A stretch of DNA of 64,000 nucleotides from Candidatus Iainarchaeum sp. (GCA_018304465.1 JAGVWC010000009.1:62001-126000); one strand, 5' to 3'. Counted from the stretch's first letter, positions 1-10,429 are shown. The notes: generated by a model from the sequence alone, not told the origin. Made by a program: numbers and translations.

Positions 1-2
1 AA

Positions 3-560
3 TTGTTGGGAAGCGGCCATGAATATGGTGTAAAGTTTACATACCGGGTTCAGGACCAAGCCGGCGGGATTCCGCAAGCGATTGGTTTGGCGGAAGGATT
101 TGTCGGGGACGACAAGTTTGTGTCGGTGAACGGGGATAATATTTTGTTTGAAAACATCAAGCCGTTTGTGGACGAATTCGAAAAAGGAAAAGAAGAAGCC
201 CGGATTTTGTTGTACAACGGTTCAAGAGAAGATGCCCAGAAATCCGGCGTTGCCGTGCTGGAAGGCGACAAGGTGTTAAAGATCGTGGAAAAACCCAAGG
301 ATCCACCCAGCAATTGGATTTCAATCGGTGTTTTGATGTTCACGCCAGGCGTGTTTGATATCATCAAGACGCTAAAGCCAAGTGCGCGGGGAGAACTCGA
401 GATTTCGGATGTGCAAAACGAGTATATTCGACGCGGAACATTGAAAGCCAGTAAATTGCGCGACGAATGGCTGGATGCGGGAACGATTGATGAACTGGTG
501 CGCGTGAACCAGATCATTGCCGAACACGAACAAAAGAAAAAAAGGGATTCTTATACATAA
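3..560 (+). CDS. Sugar-phosphate nucleotidyltransferase (RmlA-like), 5' truncated by window edge
   Basis: ORF with VSVNGDNILF, KIVEKPKDPPSNWISIGVLMF and EISDVQNEYI, as in glucose-1-phosphate nucleotidyltransferases; N-terminal GGxGTRL region is outside the window. Confidence 0.8.
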   Translation: MLGSGHEYGVKFTYRVQDQAGGIPQAIGLAEGFVGDDKFVSVNGDNILFENIKPFVDEFEKGKEEARILLYNGSREDAQKSGVAVLEGDKVLKIVEKPKDPPSNWISIGVLMFTPGVFDIIKTLKPSARGELEISDVQNEYIRRGTLKASKLRDEWLDAGTIDELVRVNQIIAEHEQKKKRDSYT

Positions 561-566
561 CGTGGT

Positions 567-1538
567 GTGGGTTTGCAGCGATTCATCTCCGTCGTGATTC
601 CGGTTCACACCCGGCGTTCGGAATTGGAAAAAAACCTGTTAGCTTTAGAGCGGCAAACGTATCCCAAAACAAGGTTTGAAGTCGTTTGCGTTGGGCAAAA
701 CGAAAACGCGCTTCCTGAGTCGTTTTGCAGACCCGAACGGTTTTCGAAGACGCGGAAGAATTTTTCTTTTTTTTCGATTCCGTCGCGCTGGCCGGATGCC
801 AAAAGAAACGCGGGAATCAAAAAAAGCCGGGGGGAAATCGTCGCGTTTACGGATGACGATTGTCTCGTGGCCGAGGATTGGCTGGAAAAAATAAACCTGG
901 CGTTCGAACAGAACCCAAAAATCGCGGGAGTCGAGGGAAAAACCGTCGGACAATCCGAATTGTTGTTTTCACACGCGACAAAAAACGAGTGCGGGGGGCT
1001 GTATCCGACGTGCAACATGGCTTTTCAAAAAAACGCGTTGCAACAAGTGAACGGGTTCGATGAACGATACCATTTTTTCCGCGAAGACATCGACTTGGCG
1101 TTTGCAGTTCAGAAAAACGCCGGACCGATTGTTTTTGACGATCACGTGGTCGTGGTGCATCCCGAGCGAAAAACGAGTGGGTTGTCCGTGTTAAACGAAT
1201 TGAAGATGTTTCGCGGAGACGTGCTGTTGTTCAAAAAATATCCAGCCGAATACAAACGAACGTTTGGTTGGCTTGGAAAAGGCGCGTTGAAACAATCATT
1301 CGCGACGTTTTTTTTGTTGGTCATGTTTTCGGTTTTTTTGGAACTGGGTTTTCCGGTCGCGGCGTTGGGAATGGTGTTCGCGTGGATCGTGTTCAAGTTT
1401 TTCTTATTGATGCGAAAGAAAAAATTTTCGTTAATCGAGGGAGTTTTGTTTTTGATCGCAAGCGGGGCAAAGGATTTGCTCGCCCCGGTTTATTATTTCA
1501 AGTATTGGCTTGAAGTAAATGAAAAAGAAAAGGGATGA
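567..1538 (+). CDS. Family 2 glycosyltransferase with C-terminal TM segments
   Basis: SVVIPVHTRRSELEKNLLAL, AFTDDDCLV and GFDERYHFFREDIDLAF (GT-A fold, DxD-like); hydrophobic C-terminus. Confidence 0.85.
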   Translation: MGLQRFISVVIPVHTRRSELEKNLLALERQTYPKTRFEVVCVGQNENALPESFCRPERFSKTRKNFSFFSIPSRWPDAKRNAGIKKSRGEIVAFTDDDCLVAEDWLEKINLAFEQNPKIAGVEGKTVGQSELLFSHATKNECGGLYPTCNMAFQKNALQQVNGFDERYHFFREDIDLAFAVQKNAGPIVFDDHVVVVHPERKTSGLSVLNELKMFRGDVLLFKKYPAEYKRTFGWLGKGALKQSFATFFLLVMFSVFLELGFPVAALGMVFAWIVFKFFLLMRKKKFSLIEGVLFLIASGAKDLLAPVYYFKYWLEVNEKEKG

Positions 1539-1634
1539 CCGTGGGAAAATCGGTTGTTTTTGAACAGGATTTTTATCTTGCAAAACAGGGTTGAATGGAA
1601 AAGTATTTATCACTCAAAAACAAAGGGTTTACGA

Positions 1635-2618
1635 ATGGAAAAAAAGTGGTGGAACGGCGTCGTTTTCGAGCAAGACATTTACCTGGCGAAGGAATCCGAG
1701 GCCCGTGCCCGGATGAAAATCGCCGAAAAAGCAAAGCAAATCGGTTTTTTGCGGTTTGGCGGCGAATTTTTGTTTATGAAATCAAATGATGTTCAAGATT
1801 TGGAAAAACAGGAAGAATTGGCCAGGGAAATTTTCAAGCAGCATGAGAACTTGTTTGACGAAACCTATTTTTCGATTCATTGCCCATGGATTCCAACGGA
1901 TTCGACTTCGATTGAAACCAGCTTGGAAGCGCTGCAGACGCTTGAAAAATTATTGTCATTTGCCCCCGATTTGGTGTCGGTGATTAATCTTCATTTTGGA
2001 ATCGTTCCGCTGGACCGAAAATCCGTTTTCGATTCGTTCGAGAAAAAAAAAGAGGTGTTGGAGACGCTGGGAGGAGTATTGAATGATTTGAACCATAACG
2101 ACCAACGAATTTGCGTCGAAACGATTCTGATGCCATCGGATCTGCCGGATTCTTTTTTTTATTCGGGAATGCTTCCAAGCGATTTCAAATTTTTGACAAA
2201 AAACAAAAACGTCGGAGTCACGATTGATACGTGTCACGCCGGTATCAGCCAGGAGAATTGCCGGGAAATGCTTCAAAAAAACGCGTTATGCGAAGGATTG
2301 GAAAAAAAAGATTTGGACGAAGTCAACGCGCTTGCCAAAGACCCGATCGAAGCGTATCTGTCGCTTGGAAACAAGATTTGGCATGTTCATTATTCGGATT
2401 ATAAAAATCGACCCGGACAAAAGCCTTTGCACGGGCCCCCGTTTCCGGATGGAGAACGAAACGAAAACGATTTGTGGAAAGATTTGGAACGGATCCGAAA
2501 AGCGACGGACAAAAAAAAGCTGGGTGCGACGCTTGAAATCGTTGAAACCGATTATTTGACGTGTTCCAATATGTGGCAAAGCCTGCAATGGATCGCGCGA
2601 CAAGGGGGATCAAAATGA
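1635..2618 (+). CDS. Sugar phosphate isomerase/epimerase-like TIM barrel (xylose isomerase-like)
   Basis: NLHFGIVPL, VCVETI, VGVTIDTCHAG and HVHYSDYKNR; ATG at 1635 favoured over the upstream in-frame start. Confidence 0.65.
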   Translation: MEKKWWNGVVFEQDIYLAKESEARARMKIAEKAKQIGFLRFGGEFLFMKSNDVQDLEKQEELAREIFKQHENLFDETYFSIHCPWIPTDSTSIETSLEALQTLEKLLSFAPDLVSVINLHFGIVPLDRKSVFDSFEKKKEVLETLGGVLNDLNHNDQRICVETILMPSDLPDSFFYSGMLPSDFKFLTKNKNVGVTIDTCHAGISQENCREMLQKNALCEGLEKKDLDEVNALAKDPIEAYLSLGNKIWHVHYSDYKNRPGQKPLHGPPFPDGERNENDLWKDLERIRKATDKKKLGATLEIVETDYLTCSNMWQSLQWIARQGGSK

Positions 2619-3340
2619 ATTTGGGAATTCGAAAAGCATTCGTGTTGGCCGGCGGAAAAGGGGAACGTTTGCGACCATTGACCTTGGAAACCGCAAAACC
2701 GCTCGTCGAAGTCGCGGGAAAACCGATTCTTCAATGGAACCTTGAGCTGCTTCGGTCGTACGGCGTCGAAGAAGTTGTTCTTGGAATCGGTCATATGGGT
2801 CACCAGGTACAACATTTTTTCAAGGACGGAGAGGATTTGGGAATCGCGATCGCGTACAGCGTCGAAAAAGATTTTCTTGGGACCGCGGGCGCGCTCAAAT
2901 TGGCCGAGCATTTTTTGGACGACGAGGAAACCTTCATCATGATGAATGGCGACGAAGTCAAAGACGTTTTTTTTGACAAAGTAAAGAGCGTGTACGAAAA
3001 AAACGACGCGCAGGGCTGTATTTCATTGACCCGCGTGAAAGACGTTTCCGAATTCGGGTCCGTGAAACTGGATGGCGAGCGAATCACGGCGTTTTTGGAA
3101 AAAAGCCAGTCGCCGCAAAACGAACAAGGACTCGTGAATTGCGGAGCGTATGTTCTTTCAAATCAGGTGTTTGATTTGATTCCAAAAGAACAAAAGGTTT
3201 CGATTGAAAAAGACGTGTTTCCGAAGCTTGCGGAACAAAAACGCTTGTTTGGAATCGAGTCAACGGGACAATGGTTTCCAACAGATGATTTACCGCGGCT
3301 TGAAAACGCCCGAAGTGGATGGAAAACAACTTTTAAATGA
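2615..3340 (+). CDS. NDP-sugar nucleotidyltransferase
   Basis: AFVLAGGKGERLRPLTLETAKPLVEVAGKPILQW signature; overlaps the upstream stop. Confidence 0.9.
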   Translation: MNLGIRKAFVLAGGKGERLRPLTLETAKPLVEVAGKPILQWNLELLRSYGVEEVVLGIGHMGHQVQHFFKDGEDLGIAIAYSVEKDFLGTAGALKLAEHFLDDEETFIMMNGDEVKDVFFDKVKSVYEKNDAQGCISLTRVKDVSEFGSVKLDGERITAFLEKSQSPQNEQGLVNCGAYVLSNQVFDLIPKEQKVSIEKDVFPKLAEQKRLFGIESTGQWFPTDDLPRLENARSGWKTTFK

Positions 3341-3370
3341 ATCCCCCCATAAAACCGGTATCGCGATTAC

Positions 3371-3901
3371 ATGGAATTACGAGAACACATTCGAACCATT
3401 TCGGATTTTCCAAAACAAGGCGTTTTATTTAAGGATATCACGCCGCTTTTAGCGAACAAAAAGGCTTTTCGGCAATGCGTTGATGAAATCGTCGAGCATT
3501 ATTTAACGAAAGGAATTCATTTTGACAAAGTTGTGAGTGCCGAATCCCGTGGATTTATTTTTGGTTCTGTGCTCGCGTATGAATTTCATGCAGGATTTGT
3601 TCCATTGCGAAAACCCGGAAAATTGCCATGTAGTTGCATCCGGGAGGAATTCAAAACCGAATATTCCACTGATGCATTTGAAATGCATGCGGATGCATTA
3701 CGACCAGAGGAATCGGTATTAGTCGTTGATGATATAATTGCCAGTGGAGGAACACTGGAAGCCGCAGCGCGGTTGGTGGAACGAAGCGGCGCAAAAGTCG
3801 AAGGAATTTGTTGTGTAATTGAGTTGCCGTTTTTGGGCGGAAAAGAAAAAATAAAAAAATACGATTTTTTTTCGTTGTTTTCATTTGAGAAAGGCGAATG
3901 A
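3371..3901 (+). CDS. apt: Adenine phosphoribosyltransferase
   Basis: IRTISDFPKQGVLFKDITPLL and PRPP motif VLVVDDIIASGGTLEAAARLV. Confidence 0.93.
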   Translation: MELREHIRTISDFPKQGVLFKDITPLLANKKAFRQCVDEIVEHYLTKGIHFDKVVSAESRGFIFGSVLAYEFHAGFVPLRKPGKLPCSCIREEFKTEYSTDAFEMHADALRPEESVLVVDDIIASGGTLEAAARLVERSGAKVEGICCVIELPFLGGKEKIKKYDFFSLFSFEKGE

Positions 3902-4683
3902 AGATGATTGGAATTATTGGGGGAACCGGGTTGGAAGACTCGAAAATCCTAAAAAATACGGAAGAGAAAACAGTTTCCACGCCGTGGGGAGATCCTTCAA
4001 GTCCGATTACGCTCGGGGAAATTGCGGGAAAAAAAGTAGCGATTTTGTCTCGGCATGGACGAAAACACCAGTTTAATCCAACCAAAGTGAATTATCGCGC
4101 CAATATTTGGGCATTAAAAGAGCTGGGATGTCATCGGTTACTTGCGTCCACGGCGTGCGGTTCTTTGCAGGAAGAAATGCATCCGGGAGAACTCGTAATT
4201 GCGGATAATTTTATCGATTGGACACGTCATCGAACCGTTACTTTTTTTGAAAAAGACCAAGTGGCACATGTTCCCATGGCGGACCCGTTTTGTCCGACGT
4301 TGCGAAAGAATTTAGCCGACTCCGCAAAAGAGCTCAATCTTTCTTTTCATTCAAAAGGAACCATTGTAACCATTGAGGGCCCTCGTTTTTCAACGCGTGC
4401 CGAAAGCCATTTGTTTCGATCTATAAAAGCCGATGTGATTAACATGACCACGGTCCCGGAAGTGATTCTTGCGCGGGAAGCCGGCATGTGCTATGCGACT
4501 ATTGCGTTGGTAACGGATTATGATTGCTGGAAAGAAACCGAAGAAAGCGTGGATATTGCAACTGTGCTTCGGGTAATGAAGCAAAATGCGGAGAACGCTA
4601 AAATGCTTTTTATCCAAACCATTTCAAAAATTGAGGACGATCGGTGCCATTGCCAGCAATTCATTGAAAAATCCTTACTCTAA
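3898..4683 (+). CDS. mtnP: S-methyl-5'-thioadenosine phosphorylase / purine nucleoside phosphorylase family
   Basis: IGIIGGTGLEDS, LSRHGRKHQFNPTKVNYRANIWALKELG and EGPRFSTRAES; ATGA overlap with apt. Confidence 0.92.
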   Translation: MKMIGIIGGTGLEDSKILKNTEEKTVSTPWGDPSSPITLGEIAGKKVAILSRHGRKHQFNPTKVNYRANIWALKELGCHRLLASTACGSLQEEMHPGELVIADNFIDWTRHRTVTFFEKDQVAHVPMADPFCPTLRKNLADSAKELNLSFHSKGTIVTIEGPRFSTRAESHLFRSIKADVINMTTVPEVILAREAGMCYATIALVTDYDCWKETEESVDIATVLRVMKQNAENAKMLFIQTISKIEDDRCHCQQFIEKSLL

Positions 4684-4712
4684 AAATATACATAAGGAGA
4701 ATTTTTCGAGGT

Positions 4713-5180
4713 TTGTTTTTCGTGAACGTAAAGGGTAATCTGATCACGGCATGGATGCATTTGCTGGTTTTTCACGAGTTAAACCGGCTGCGCGTGACGC
4801 ATGAATGGCCGATCGAGAAAATTTTACCCGAAAAAACGGTGCTTCTCACCAAAAACGGTTCGGTGCGATCGGGAAGATTCGATTTTTTGGTTCAAACCAA
4901 GGACAAGTCCATCGGAATTGAAGTGTTGACGCGTCCAAGTCAGGGAAAACTCAAGCAAAAACTCGCTTACGCAAGCGAAGTGGACGAATTCGTGTTCGTG
5001 GTTCCAAAAGAAGCGCTGGAATTCTACAAGAAAAAAGATCACAAAATTCCAAGCAGAGTCCGGCCGAGTTTTTTCGGAAAAGAATTCAAAAGCCCGAACC
5101 TGAAAGCCTGGATCGTTGATCTGGCAGACGGACGCATTCTGAAAAAAAGCGTTTTTTCAAAAGTATTCAACACGAAGTGA
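4713..5180 (+). CDS. Conserved hypothetical, possible restriction-endonuclease-like fold
   Basis: 155-aa ORF; RFDFLVQ...IGIEV pattern resembles PD-(D/E)xK core. Confidence 0.5.
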   Translation: MFFVNVKGNLITAWMHLLVFHELNRLRVTHEWPIEKILPEKTVLLTKNGSVRSGRFDFLVQTKDKSIGIEVLTRPSQGKLKQKLAYASEVDEFVFVVPKEALEFYKKKDHKIPSRVRPSFFGKEFKSPNLKAWIVDLADGRILKKSVFSKVFNTK

Positions 5181-5282
5181 GCCGCGACCGGTAATTTTGT
5201 TTTCCGAAACACAAGCCCTCTAAAACCCTTATCGTCAGGCATAAAAAGACTTTGATGAATTTTCCCTATTGGAGCGATTTTG

Positions 5283-6428
5283 ATGTCAACCGTGGCAATT
5301 GTAGGAGCGGGACCAGCCGGATTGAAAACGGCGGCACACTTGGCCAAGGAAGGCATTGACGTCACGGTGTTGGAAGAACACGAAAAAGTCGGGGAACCCT
5401 GCAATTGTTCTGGACTCATCAGCGTGGAGGGCGCCAAAAAAGCCGATTTGCCGCTGGATGACTGTTTAATCGGAAAAATAACAGGAGCCAAACTTTTTGC
5501 TCCAAACAACGCGATGCTGGTGGTTCAGCGAAACACAGCGGTTGCAAAAGTCGTGGACCGCGCCAAACTGGATCAGTTACTGGCCAAAGAAGCCCAGAAA
5601 TTCGGCGCGAATATCCGAAGCAAAAGCCGCCTGATCGATATCCGGAACGAAACCTTGTTTTTGGAGTCAAGCGGCCGCGGAGAAATTTTAAAAAGCAAGA
5701 TCGTGGTGGGTGCCGATGGTCCGAGTTCGAAAGTGCGAAATCTCATGGGAATCGAAGCCGGAATGAACGATTTCATCCATTCGTACCAGGTGCGCGCCGA
5801 AGGCGTGTTCGATCCGAATTTTGTCGAATTGTATTTCGGCGGGTTTGCGGTTAATTTTTTCGCGTGGGTAGTACCCGAATCCAAAAGCGTGGCCAAAGTC
5901 GGGCTCGGATGCAAAACCGGTTTGAATCCGAAGAATCAATTCGAAGCGTTTTTGAAGGCAAAGCAGATGGAATTGTACGATCGATTCGAGGAAAAAAGTT
6001 TTTTGATTCCGTGTCGAAAACCCTTGAACAGTCTCGTGGCGCAAAACAAGCTGTTGGTGGGCGACGCGGCGTTCCAAACCAAGGCGACGACCGGGGGCGG
6101 GATCGTGACCAGTTCGCTTGCGGGAAAACTCGCGGCGGAAACGATTCGCGAGCATTTGTTTGAGAAAAAAAAACTCGAAAATTACAACAAAAAACTCGAT
6201 TGGCTTAACAAGGAACTCAACATGCATTGGAAGATTCACAATTATTATACCAAATTAAACGACAACCAGGTCAATAAACTGTTTGAAAAAGCCAAGAAAG
6301 CAAAAGTCGAGGAATTGCTGTCGGATTACGGCAACATGGATTTTCCCACGCAGTTCATTCCGAAATTGGTTTCGAATCCGCGCGTGATCTTTTTCTTGCC
6401 GGACGTGCTGCAATTCTGGCGAAGCTGA
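5283..6428 (+). CDS. Geranylgeranyl reductase family FAD-dependent oxidoreductase
   Basis: N-terminal VAIVGAGPAGLKTAAHLAKEGIDVTVLEEH, GEPCNCSGLIS, LLVGDAAFQTKATTGGGI. Confidence 0.88.
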   Translation: MSTVAIVGAGPAGLKTAAHLAKEGIDVTVLEEHEKVGEPCNCSGLISVEGAKKADLPLDDCLIGKITGAKLFAPNNAMLVVQRNTAVAKVVDRAKLDQLLAKEAQKFGANIRSKSRLIDIRNETLFLESSGRGEILKSKIVVGADGPSSKVRNLMGIEAGMNDFIHSYQVRAEGVFDPNFVELYFGGFAVNFFAWVVPESKSVAKVGLGCKTGLNPKNQFEAFLKAKQMELYDRFEEKSFLIPCRKPLNSLVAQNKLLVGDAAFQTKATTGGGIVTSSLAGKLAAETIREHLFEKKKLENYNKKLDWLNKELNMHWKIHNYYTKLNDNQVNKLFEKAKKAKVEELLSDYGNMDFPTQFIPKLVSNPRVIFFLPDVLQFWRS

Positions 6429-6497
6429 AAAATAGGACGCCAGGAAGCCCGATTGGAACCCCGATCGAAATAATAATTTGTCGGGATTTGTTTGTAC

Positions 6498-6812
6498 ATG
6501 ATTTCTTTTTCGGAAAAAGTATTCGCGGCCATGAAGCGGATTCCAAAGGGCAAAGTGTCGACCTATCGGGAAATAGCCAAATTCATCGGAAAACCCAACG
6601 CTTTTCGGGCCGTGGGGAACACGTGCAATAAGAACCCGAACGCGCCAAGAGTCCCCTGTCATCGCGTGGTAAAATCGGACGGTCGGGTCGGCGGATACGC
6701 GTTTGGAGAAAAAAAGAAAATTTTGTTGCTTCAAAACGAGGGGATCAAGGTTAAAAAAGGAAGAATTCTCAATTTTGAAGATTGTTTATTGAAAACATCA
6801 GAAGGAAGGTGA
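6498..6812 (+). CDS. Methylated-DNA--protein-cysteine methyltransferase family
   Basis: VFAAMKRIPKGKVSTYREIAKFIG, AVGNTCNKNP and active-site RVPCHRVV. Confidence 0.92.
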   Translation: MISFSEKVFAAMKRIPKGKVSTYREIAKFIGKPNAFRAVGNTCNKNPNAPRVPCHRVVKSDGRVGGYAFGEKKKILLLQNEGIKVKKGRILNFEDCLLKTSEGR

Positions 6813-6816
6813 AAAA

Positions 6817-7128
6817 TTGCCTCGACGAAACCAACGAAAAGATTCGAATCGCAGCCGAAAATTCATTCGCGTTCGAAAACCGCGTAGTGCCGGATCGCAA
6901 GTCGCGCAGGCGTTTAATGTTCCGATCGGAAGCAAGATTCGAAGAAAATACAATCCGCTGGCCCGAAGAAAAAAATTCGATGTCGTGCAATCCAGAACCG
7001 CGGGCCTAAAAGTCAGACTGAACCCCGGAATGACCCTACAATTGGCCCTTGAAAAGCTTAAGAAGCTGGGAAAAAAAGAATCAAAAGGAAAATTAGTGCC
7101 GAAATCAAAACGCAGAGGCGACCAATGA
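6817..7128 (+). CDS. Small basic hypothetical protein
   Basis: TTG start 4 nt after MGMT stop, overlaps next gene start; Arg/Lys-rich. Confidence 0.6.
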   Translation: MPRRNQRKDSNRSRKFIRVRKPRSAGSQVAQAFNVPIGSKIRRKYNPLARRKKFDVVQSRTAGLKVRLNPGMTLQLALEKLKKLGKKESKGKLVPKSKRRGDQ

Positions 7129-7940
7129 CCAAAATGCCGCTGTATTTGCGAAAAAACACGTCCGACCAATCGGTCGTAAAAGTCGGTCCTGTGCGCATTG
7201 GCGGGCCGAAAATCGCGGTGATCGCGGGACCGTGTTCCGTGGAATCCGAAGCCCAGTTGTTGCTTTGCGCGGAATTCCTGAAAAAAAGCGGGATCAAAAT
7301 CATGCGCGCCTCGGCGTTCAAACCGCGGACCAGCCCGTATTCGTTTCAGGGATTAGGCGAAGAAGGCCTCAAGTTGTTGTCCAAAGTCGGCCATCAAACG
7401 GGGCTTGCAGTTGAAACCGAGGTCATGGATGTACGCGATGTGGCGGTTGCGGCCAAGTACGTGGATGTATTGCGGGTAGGAGCGCGCAACATGCAAAATT
7501 ACGATTTGCTGGAAGAAATGGGAAAACAGAAAAAACCGGTGATTTTGAAAAACGGTCTTGCAGCCACGATGGACGAATTCCTAAACGCTGCGGAGTACAT
7601 TCTTAAAGAAGGAAACCCGAATGTTATCTTATGTTTGCGGGGAATTCGGACTTTTGAAACCAAAACCCGTTTTTCGTTTGATCCCGGTTTGATTCCGGCG
7701 CTCAAACACGAAACCCATTTACCGGTAATCGTAGACCCGTCGCATCCGGCGGGAAAACGTGAATTCGTTCCGGCAATCGCGCGCGCGGCGATCGCGGCCG
7801 GAGCGGATGGATTACTGATCGAAGTGCATCCGAATCCCGTGCTCGCGTTAAGCGACAACGACCAGCAGCTGGATTTTCCGGAATTCGAAAAACTGCTCGG
7901 CGAGTTAAAACGCGTGACGATTGCTGTCGGCAGGCAATAA
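7125..7940 (+). CDS. aroF: 3-deoxy-7-phosphoheptulonate synthase (DAHP synthase, type I-beta/KDOPS-like)
   Basis: VIAGPCSVES, RASAFKPRTSPYSFQGLGEEGL, VGARNMQNYDLL, VDPSHPAGKREFVP. Confidence 0.93.
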   Translation: MTKMPLYLRKNTSDQSVVKVGPVRIGGPKIAVIAGPCSVESEAQLLLCAEFLKKSGIKIMRASAFKPRTSPYSFQGLGEEGLKLLSKVGHQTGLAVETEVMDVRDVAVAAKYVDVLRVGARNMQNYDLLEEMGKQKKPVILKNGLAATMDEFLNAAEYILKEGNPNVILCLRGIRTFETKTRFSFDPGLIPALKHETHLPVIVDPSHPAGKREFVPAIARAAIAAGADGLLIEVHPNPVLALSDNDQQLDFPEFEKLLGELKRVTIAVGRQ

Positions 7941-8007
7941 AAAAACAAGCCTGGTTTGGAAACCGCCAACGAGAAGTTCGTCTTCAAAAAAGGATTAAAA
8001 AACCGCT

Positions 8008-8214
8008 TTGACAAGTTTTTTACATGACCATCCAACTTACCTACTTGCAAGGCGACTGAAAAGGTCTAGCGGAGCCGTTCGAAGCCAGTTGTATTATATC
8101 CGGCAACAGCTTCTCGCGGGAAGTCATTTATCCGGCCTATTGAAAAGAAAAAAAATCGACGGGTTCCGAAAAGCGGTTGACGACTCCAAAAACCAAATCG
8201 GAAGGTTAATATAG
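8008..8214 (+). CDS. Possible small HTH-like ORF
   Basis: LARRLKRSSGAVRSQLYYIRQQL resembles a Myb/SANT-like HTH; start codon uncertain. Confidence 0.3.
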   Translation: MTSFLHDHPTYLLARRLKRSSGAVRSQLYYIRQQLLAGSHLSGLLKRKKIDGFRKAVDDSKNQIGRLI

Positions 8215-8235
8215 AGGAATTGACTTGACACACGT

Positions 8236-10125
8236 ATGAAACACGGGTTGCGGTTATTGTTCGCGCTCGTTCTGATTTTGGGTCCCGTGCTCGGACAATC
8301 CCCAGATTCTTCAGTGCTCCCAGGTGAAAACGGCGAGTTTCCAGCTGATCAAGGACCGCCGGAAAACAGTTCGGGCGAACAAGGGCCAGGCCCGCCGGGC
8401 GCAACCGGTCCAGTGCCGCCGGGTTGTTCGACCAACGAAACCGCCGCAGGGGTTTTGGAGATTTCGTGTGAGTTTGACAAAAGCGCGTTTTCGGATTTTG
8501 ATTTGAGCGCACAGGTTCAATCTTGCGCGGATTCGTTTGAAATGATTAATGGCTCGCCGGCGTGCATCGCGCGTGGAAAAACGAGTTTTAAGGAAGCATC
8601 GTGTCCGAGTGCCGGACAGATCAGCGCGTTGAAATCCAAGTGCGACGGCGAACTCAAGGAATTCGTCGACGAAGCGAATTGCAACGCCGTGGTGTGCCTG
8701 CACAGCCAGTTCAAGCAAGAGTTCGACCAAAAAATCGCGGAGACTTTTGGCGAAGAACCGGTCAAGGCCAAAGTGTTTTCGTGCCAAAAAGACGGCGGAA
8801 CTCCGATCATTGTGGGGGAAAACGTGAAATGCCTGCGGCAAATCGACGATCCGGTGCTGGTGGAAAAAAACCTGGGATCGTTGACCGTGGACGACGTGGC
8901 GGGAGCGGCTGACAAACTCGGACAGCTTAAAACCAAGTTGGATACTTTATCGGAAAAGATGTCGACGGCCCAGGAAAAGTTCGAGCAAAACGGAAAAACC
9001 GAGCAAGTGGAAGTGTTCGAATTCGGAAAAGAAAAAATCGCGTTGGTTCAGGATCAGATCAGTCAGATTCAAGAAGCATTGTCCGACCCCGCGGAACTTA
9101 GCGTCTCGGACCGGCAAGAATTGTTAATGGATATTTCGACGATCAAAAAGACGATTTCCGAAGTGACGGTCACCGTGGCCAGCGGAAAAATCGCGTCTGA
9201 AAACGAATTGGCGGACGAGATGTTCGCGCGTCTCGACGCGTATTACGGAACCCCGTGGAAAAACAAAGCGGAGTTCCAAGAGTGGCGCGACCGCGAAAAA
9301 CAAGCCTTTGACATCATCCAAAACTGTGAGCAGTATTCTGCGGCGTCGCCCAAGACTTTCGTTCCGCCAGATCCTGACGCGCGCGTAGTCAAAATCGAAG
9401 TCATGGGACTCGTGGGCACCAAATGCCGTTTCGTGTTGCATTCGGCGCGCGGGGACAAAGCCGAGTTTTTGCTTCCGGGCGAATCGTACCTGGGCTGGAA
9501 CGGACCCGAAAAATTGTTGGGTTTGACCTGCAGCGGCGATTGCGAGTGGATGACTCAGTTACTTGAAATCGTCAAGAATGGAGGTCCGAGTTCCGATCCG
9601 CAGCAGGTTTGCATTCAAAAATGCGTGTACAAGAATTGTTCGGAAGGACATTTCGCGTGCCTGGAAAAAAACCGGGTCGCGTGCGAAGCGGAATGTGGAA
9701 TTGAAAAAGAACCCTTGCCGATCGGGCCCAGTGGAGAGGTCGACAAGTACCCGTTGTGTGTTTCGATGTGCGCTGGAGGTCTGCGGTGCGGCGGTGACAT
9801 TGTTAATGCCACGTGCAGCGAGTGCGAGGAAAAATGCATGACCCAGTACGGCCCCGGCGCGTGGTATGAACGCTGTCTCAACAATGAACAATTACAGGCC
9901 CAAAAAGCCAGATGCGGAAATGGAGAATACGCCGAACCCGTGGAAGAATTCATCAAGGACAAGACGTGTATTACGGGCGTGGTCTGCAAGCAATTCGAAC
10001 CGCCTGCGGGCGACGATCCGGGAACCGGGCCTGACGTCGGCCCGACTGGTCAAGTCGTGTTGCCGGAACTGGAAAACGACTGGGTGTCGGGTTTTCTGGA
10101 TTGGCTCAATGAGTGGTTTGGATGA
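8236..10125 (+). CDS. Secreted cysteine-rich protein with coiled-coil middle
   Basis: Signal peptide MKHGLRLLFALVLILGPVLGQ; many Cys; central coiled-coil-like stretch. Confidence 0.75.
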   Translation: MKHGLRLLFALVLILGPVLGQSPDSSVLPGENGEFPADQGPPENSSGEQGPGPPGATGPVPPGCSTNETAAGVLEISCEFDKSAFSDFDLSAQVQSCADSFEMINGSPACIARGKTSFKEASCPSAGQISALKSKCDGELKEFVDEANCNAVVCLHSQFKQEFDQKIAETFGEEPVKAKVFSCQKDGGTPIIVGENVKCLRQIDDPVLVEKNLGSLTVDDVAGAADKLGQLKTKLDTLSEKMSTAQEKFEQNGKTEQVEVFEFGKEKIALVQDQISQIQEALSDPAELSVSDRQELLMDISTIKKTISEVTVTVASGKIASENELADEMFARLDAYYGTPWKNKAEFQEWRDREKQAFDIIQNCEQYSAASPKTFVPPDPDARVVKIEVMGLVGTKCRFVLHSARGDKAEFLLPGESYLGWNGPEKLLGLTCSGDCEWMTQLLEIVKNGGPSSDPQQVCIQKCVYKNCSEGHFACLEKNRVACEAECGIEKEPLPIGPSGEVDKYPLCVSMCAGGLRCGGDIVNATCSECEEKCMTQYGPGAWYERCLNNEQLQAQKARCGNGEYAEPVEEFIKDKTCITGVVCKQFEPPAGDDPGTGPDVGPTGQVVLPELENDWVSGFLDWLNEWFG

Positions 10126-10424
10126 AAACCGCTTTGATACTGATTGGTTTGATGGGAATTCTACTGCTGGTGGGTTGCACCCAGTATTCACCTCCAGCAA
10201 CGGGAACTGGGGACGACTCGACGCCTCAAACACCGGAAGCGATGATCGGTCAAAACCAGGATTCGAATTCCGGTTCGCAAAGTTCCAGGACTCCTTTGAC
10301 GCCATCGGCTGAACCGGGACTCGAGGCTCCGCCGTCACCTGCGGAACCCACGCCGGAAAACATAGCGAGCGAACTGGACGACTTGATGACCGACTTCGAC
10401 GACGTCGAAACTGATTTGAAGTAA
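10122..10424 (+). CDS. Putative lipoprotein
   Basis: MKTALILIGLMGILLLVGC lipobox-like signal; ATGA overlap with the preceding gene. Confidence 0.7.
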   Translation: MKTALILIGLMGILLLVGCTQYSPPATGTGDDSTPQTPEAMIGQNQDSNSGSQSSRTPLTPSAEPGLEAPPSPAEPTPENIASELDDLMTDFDDVETDLK

Positions 10425-10429
10425 ACTGG

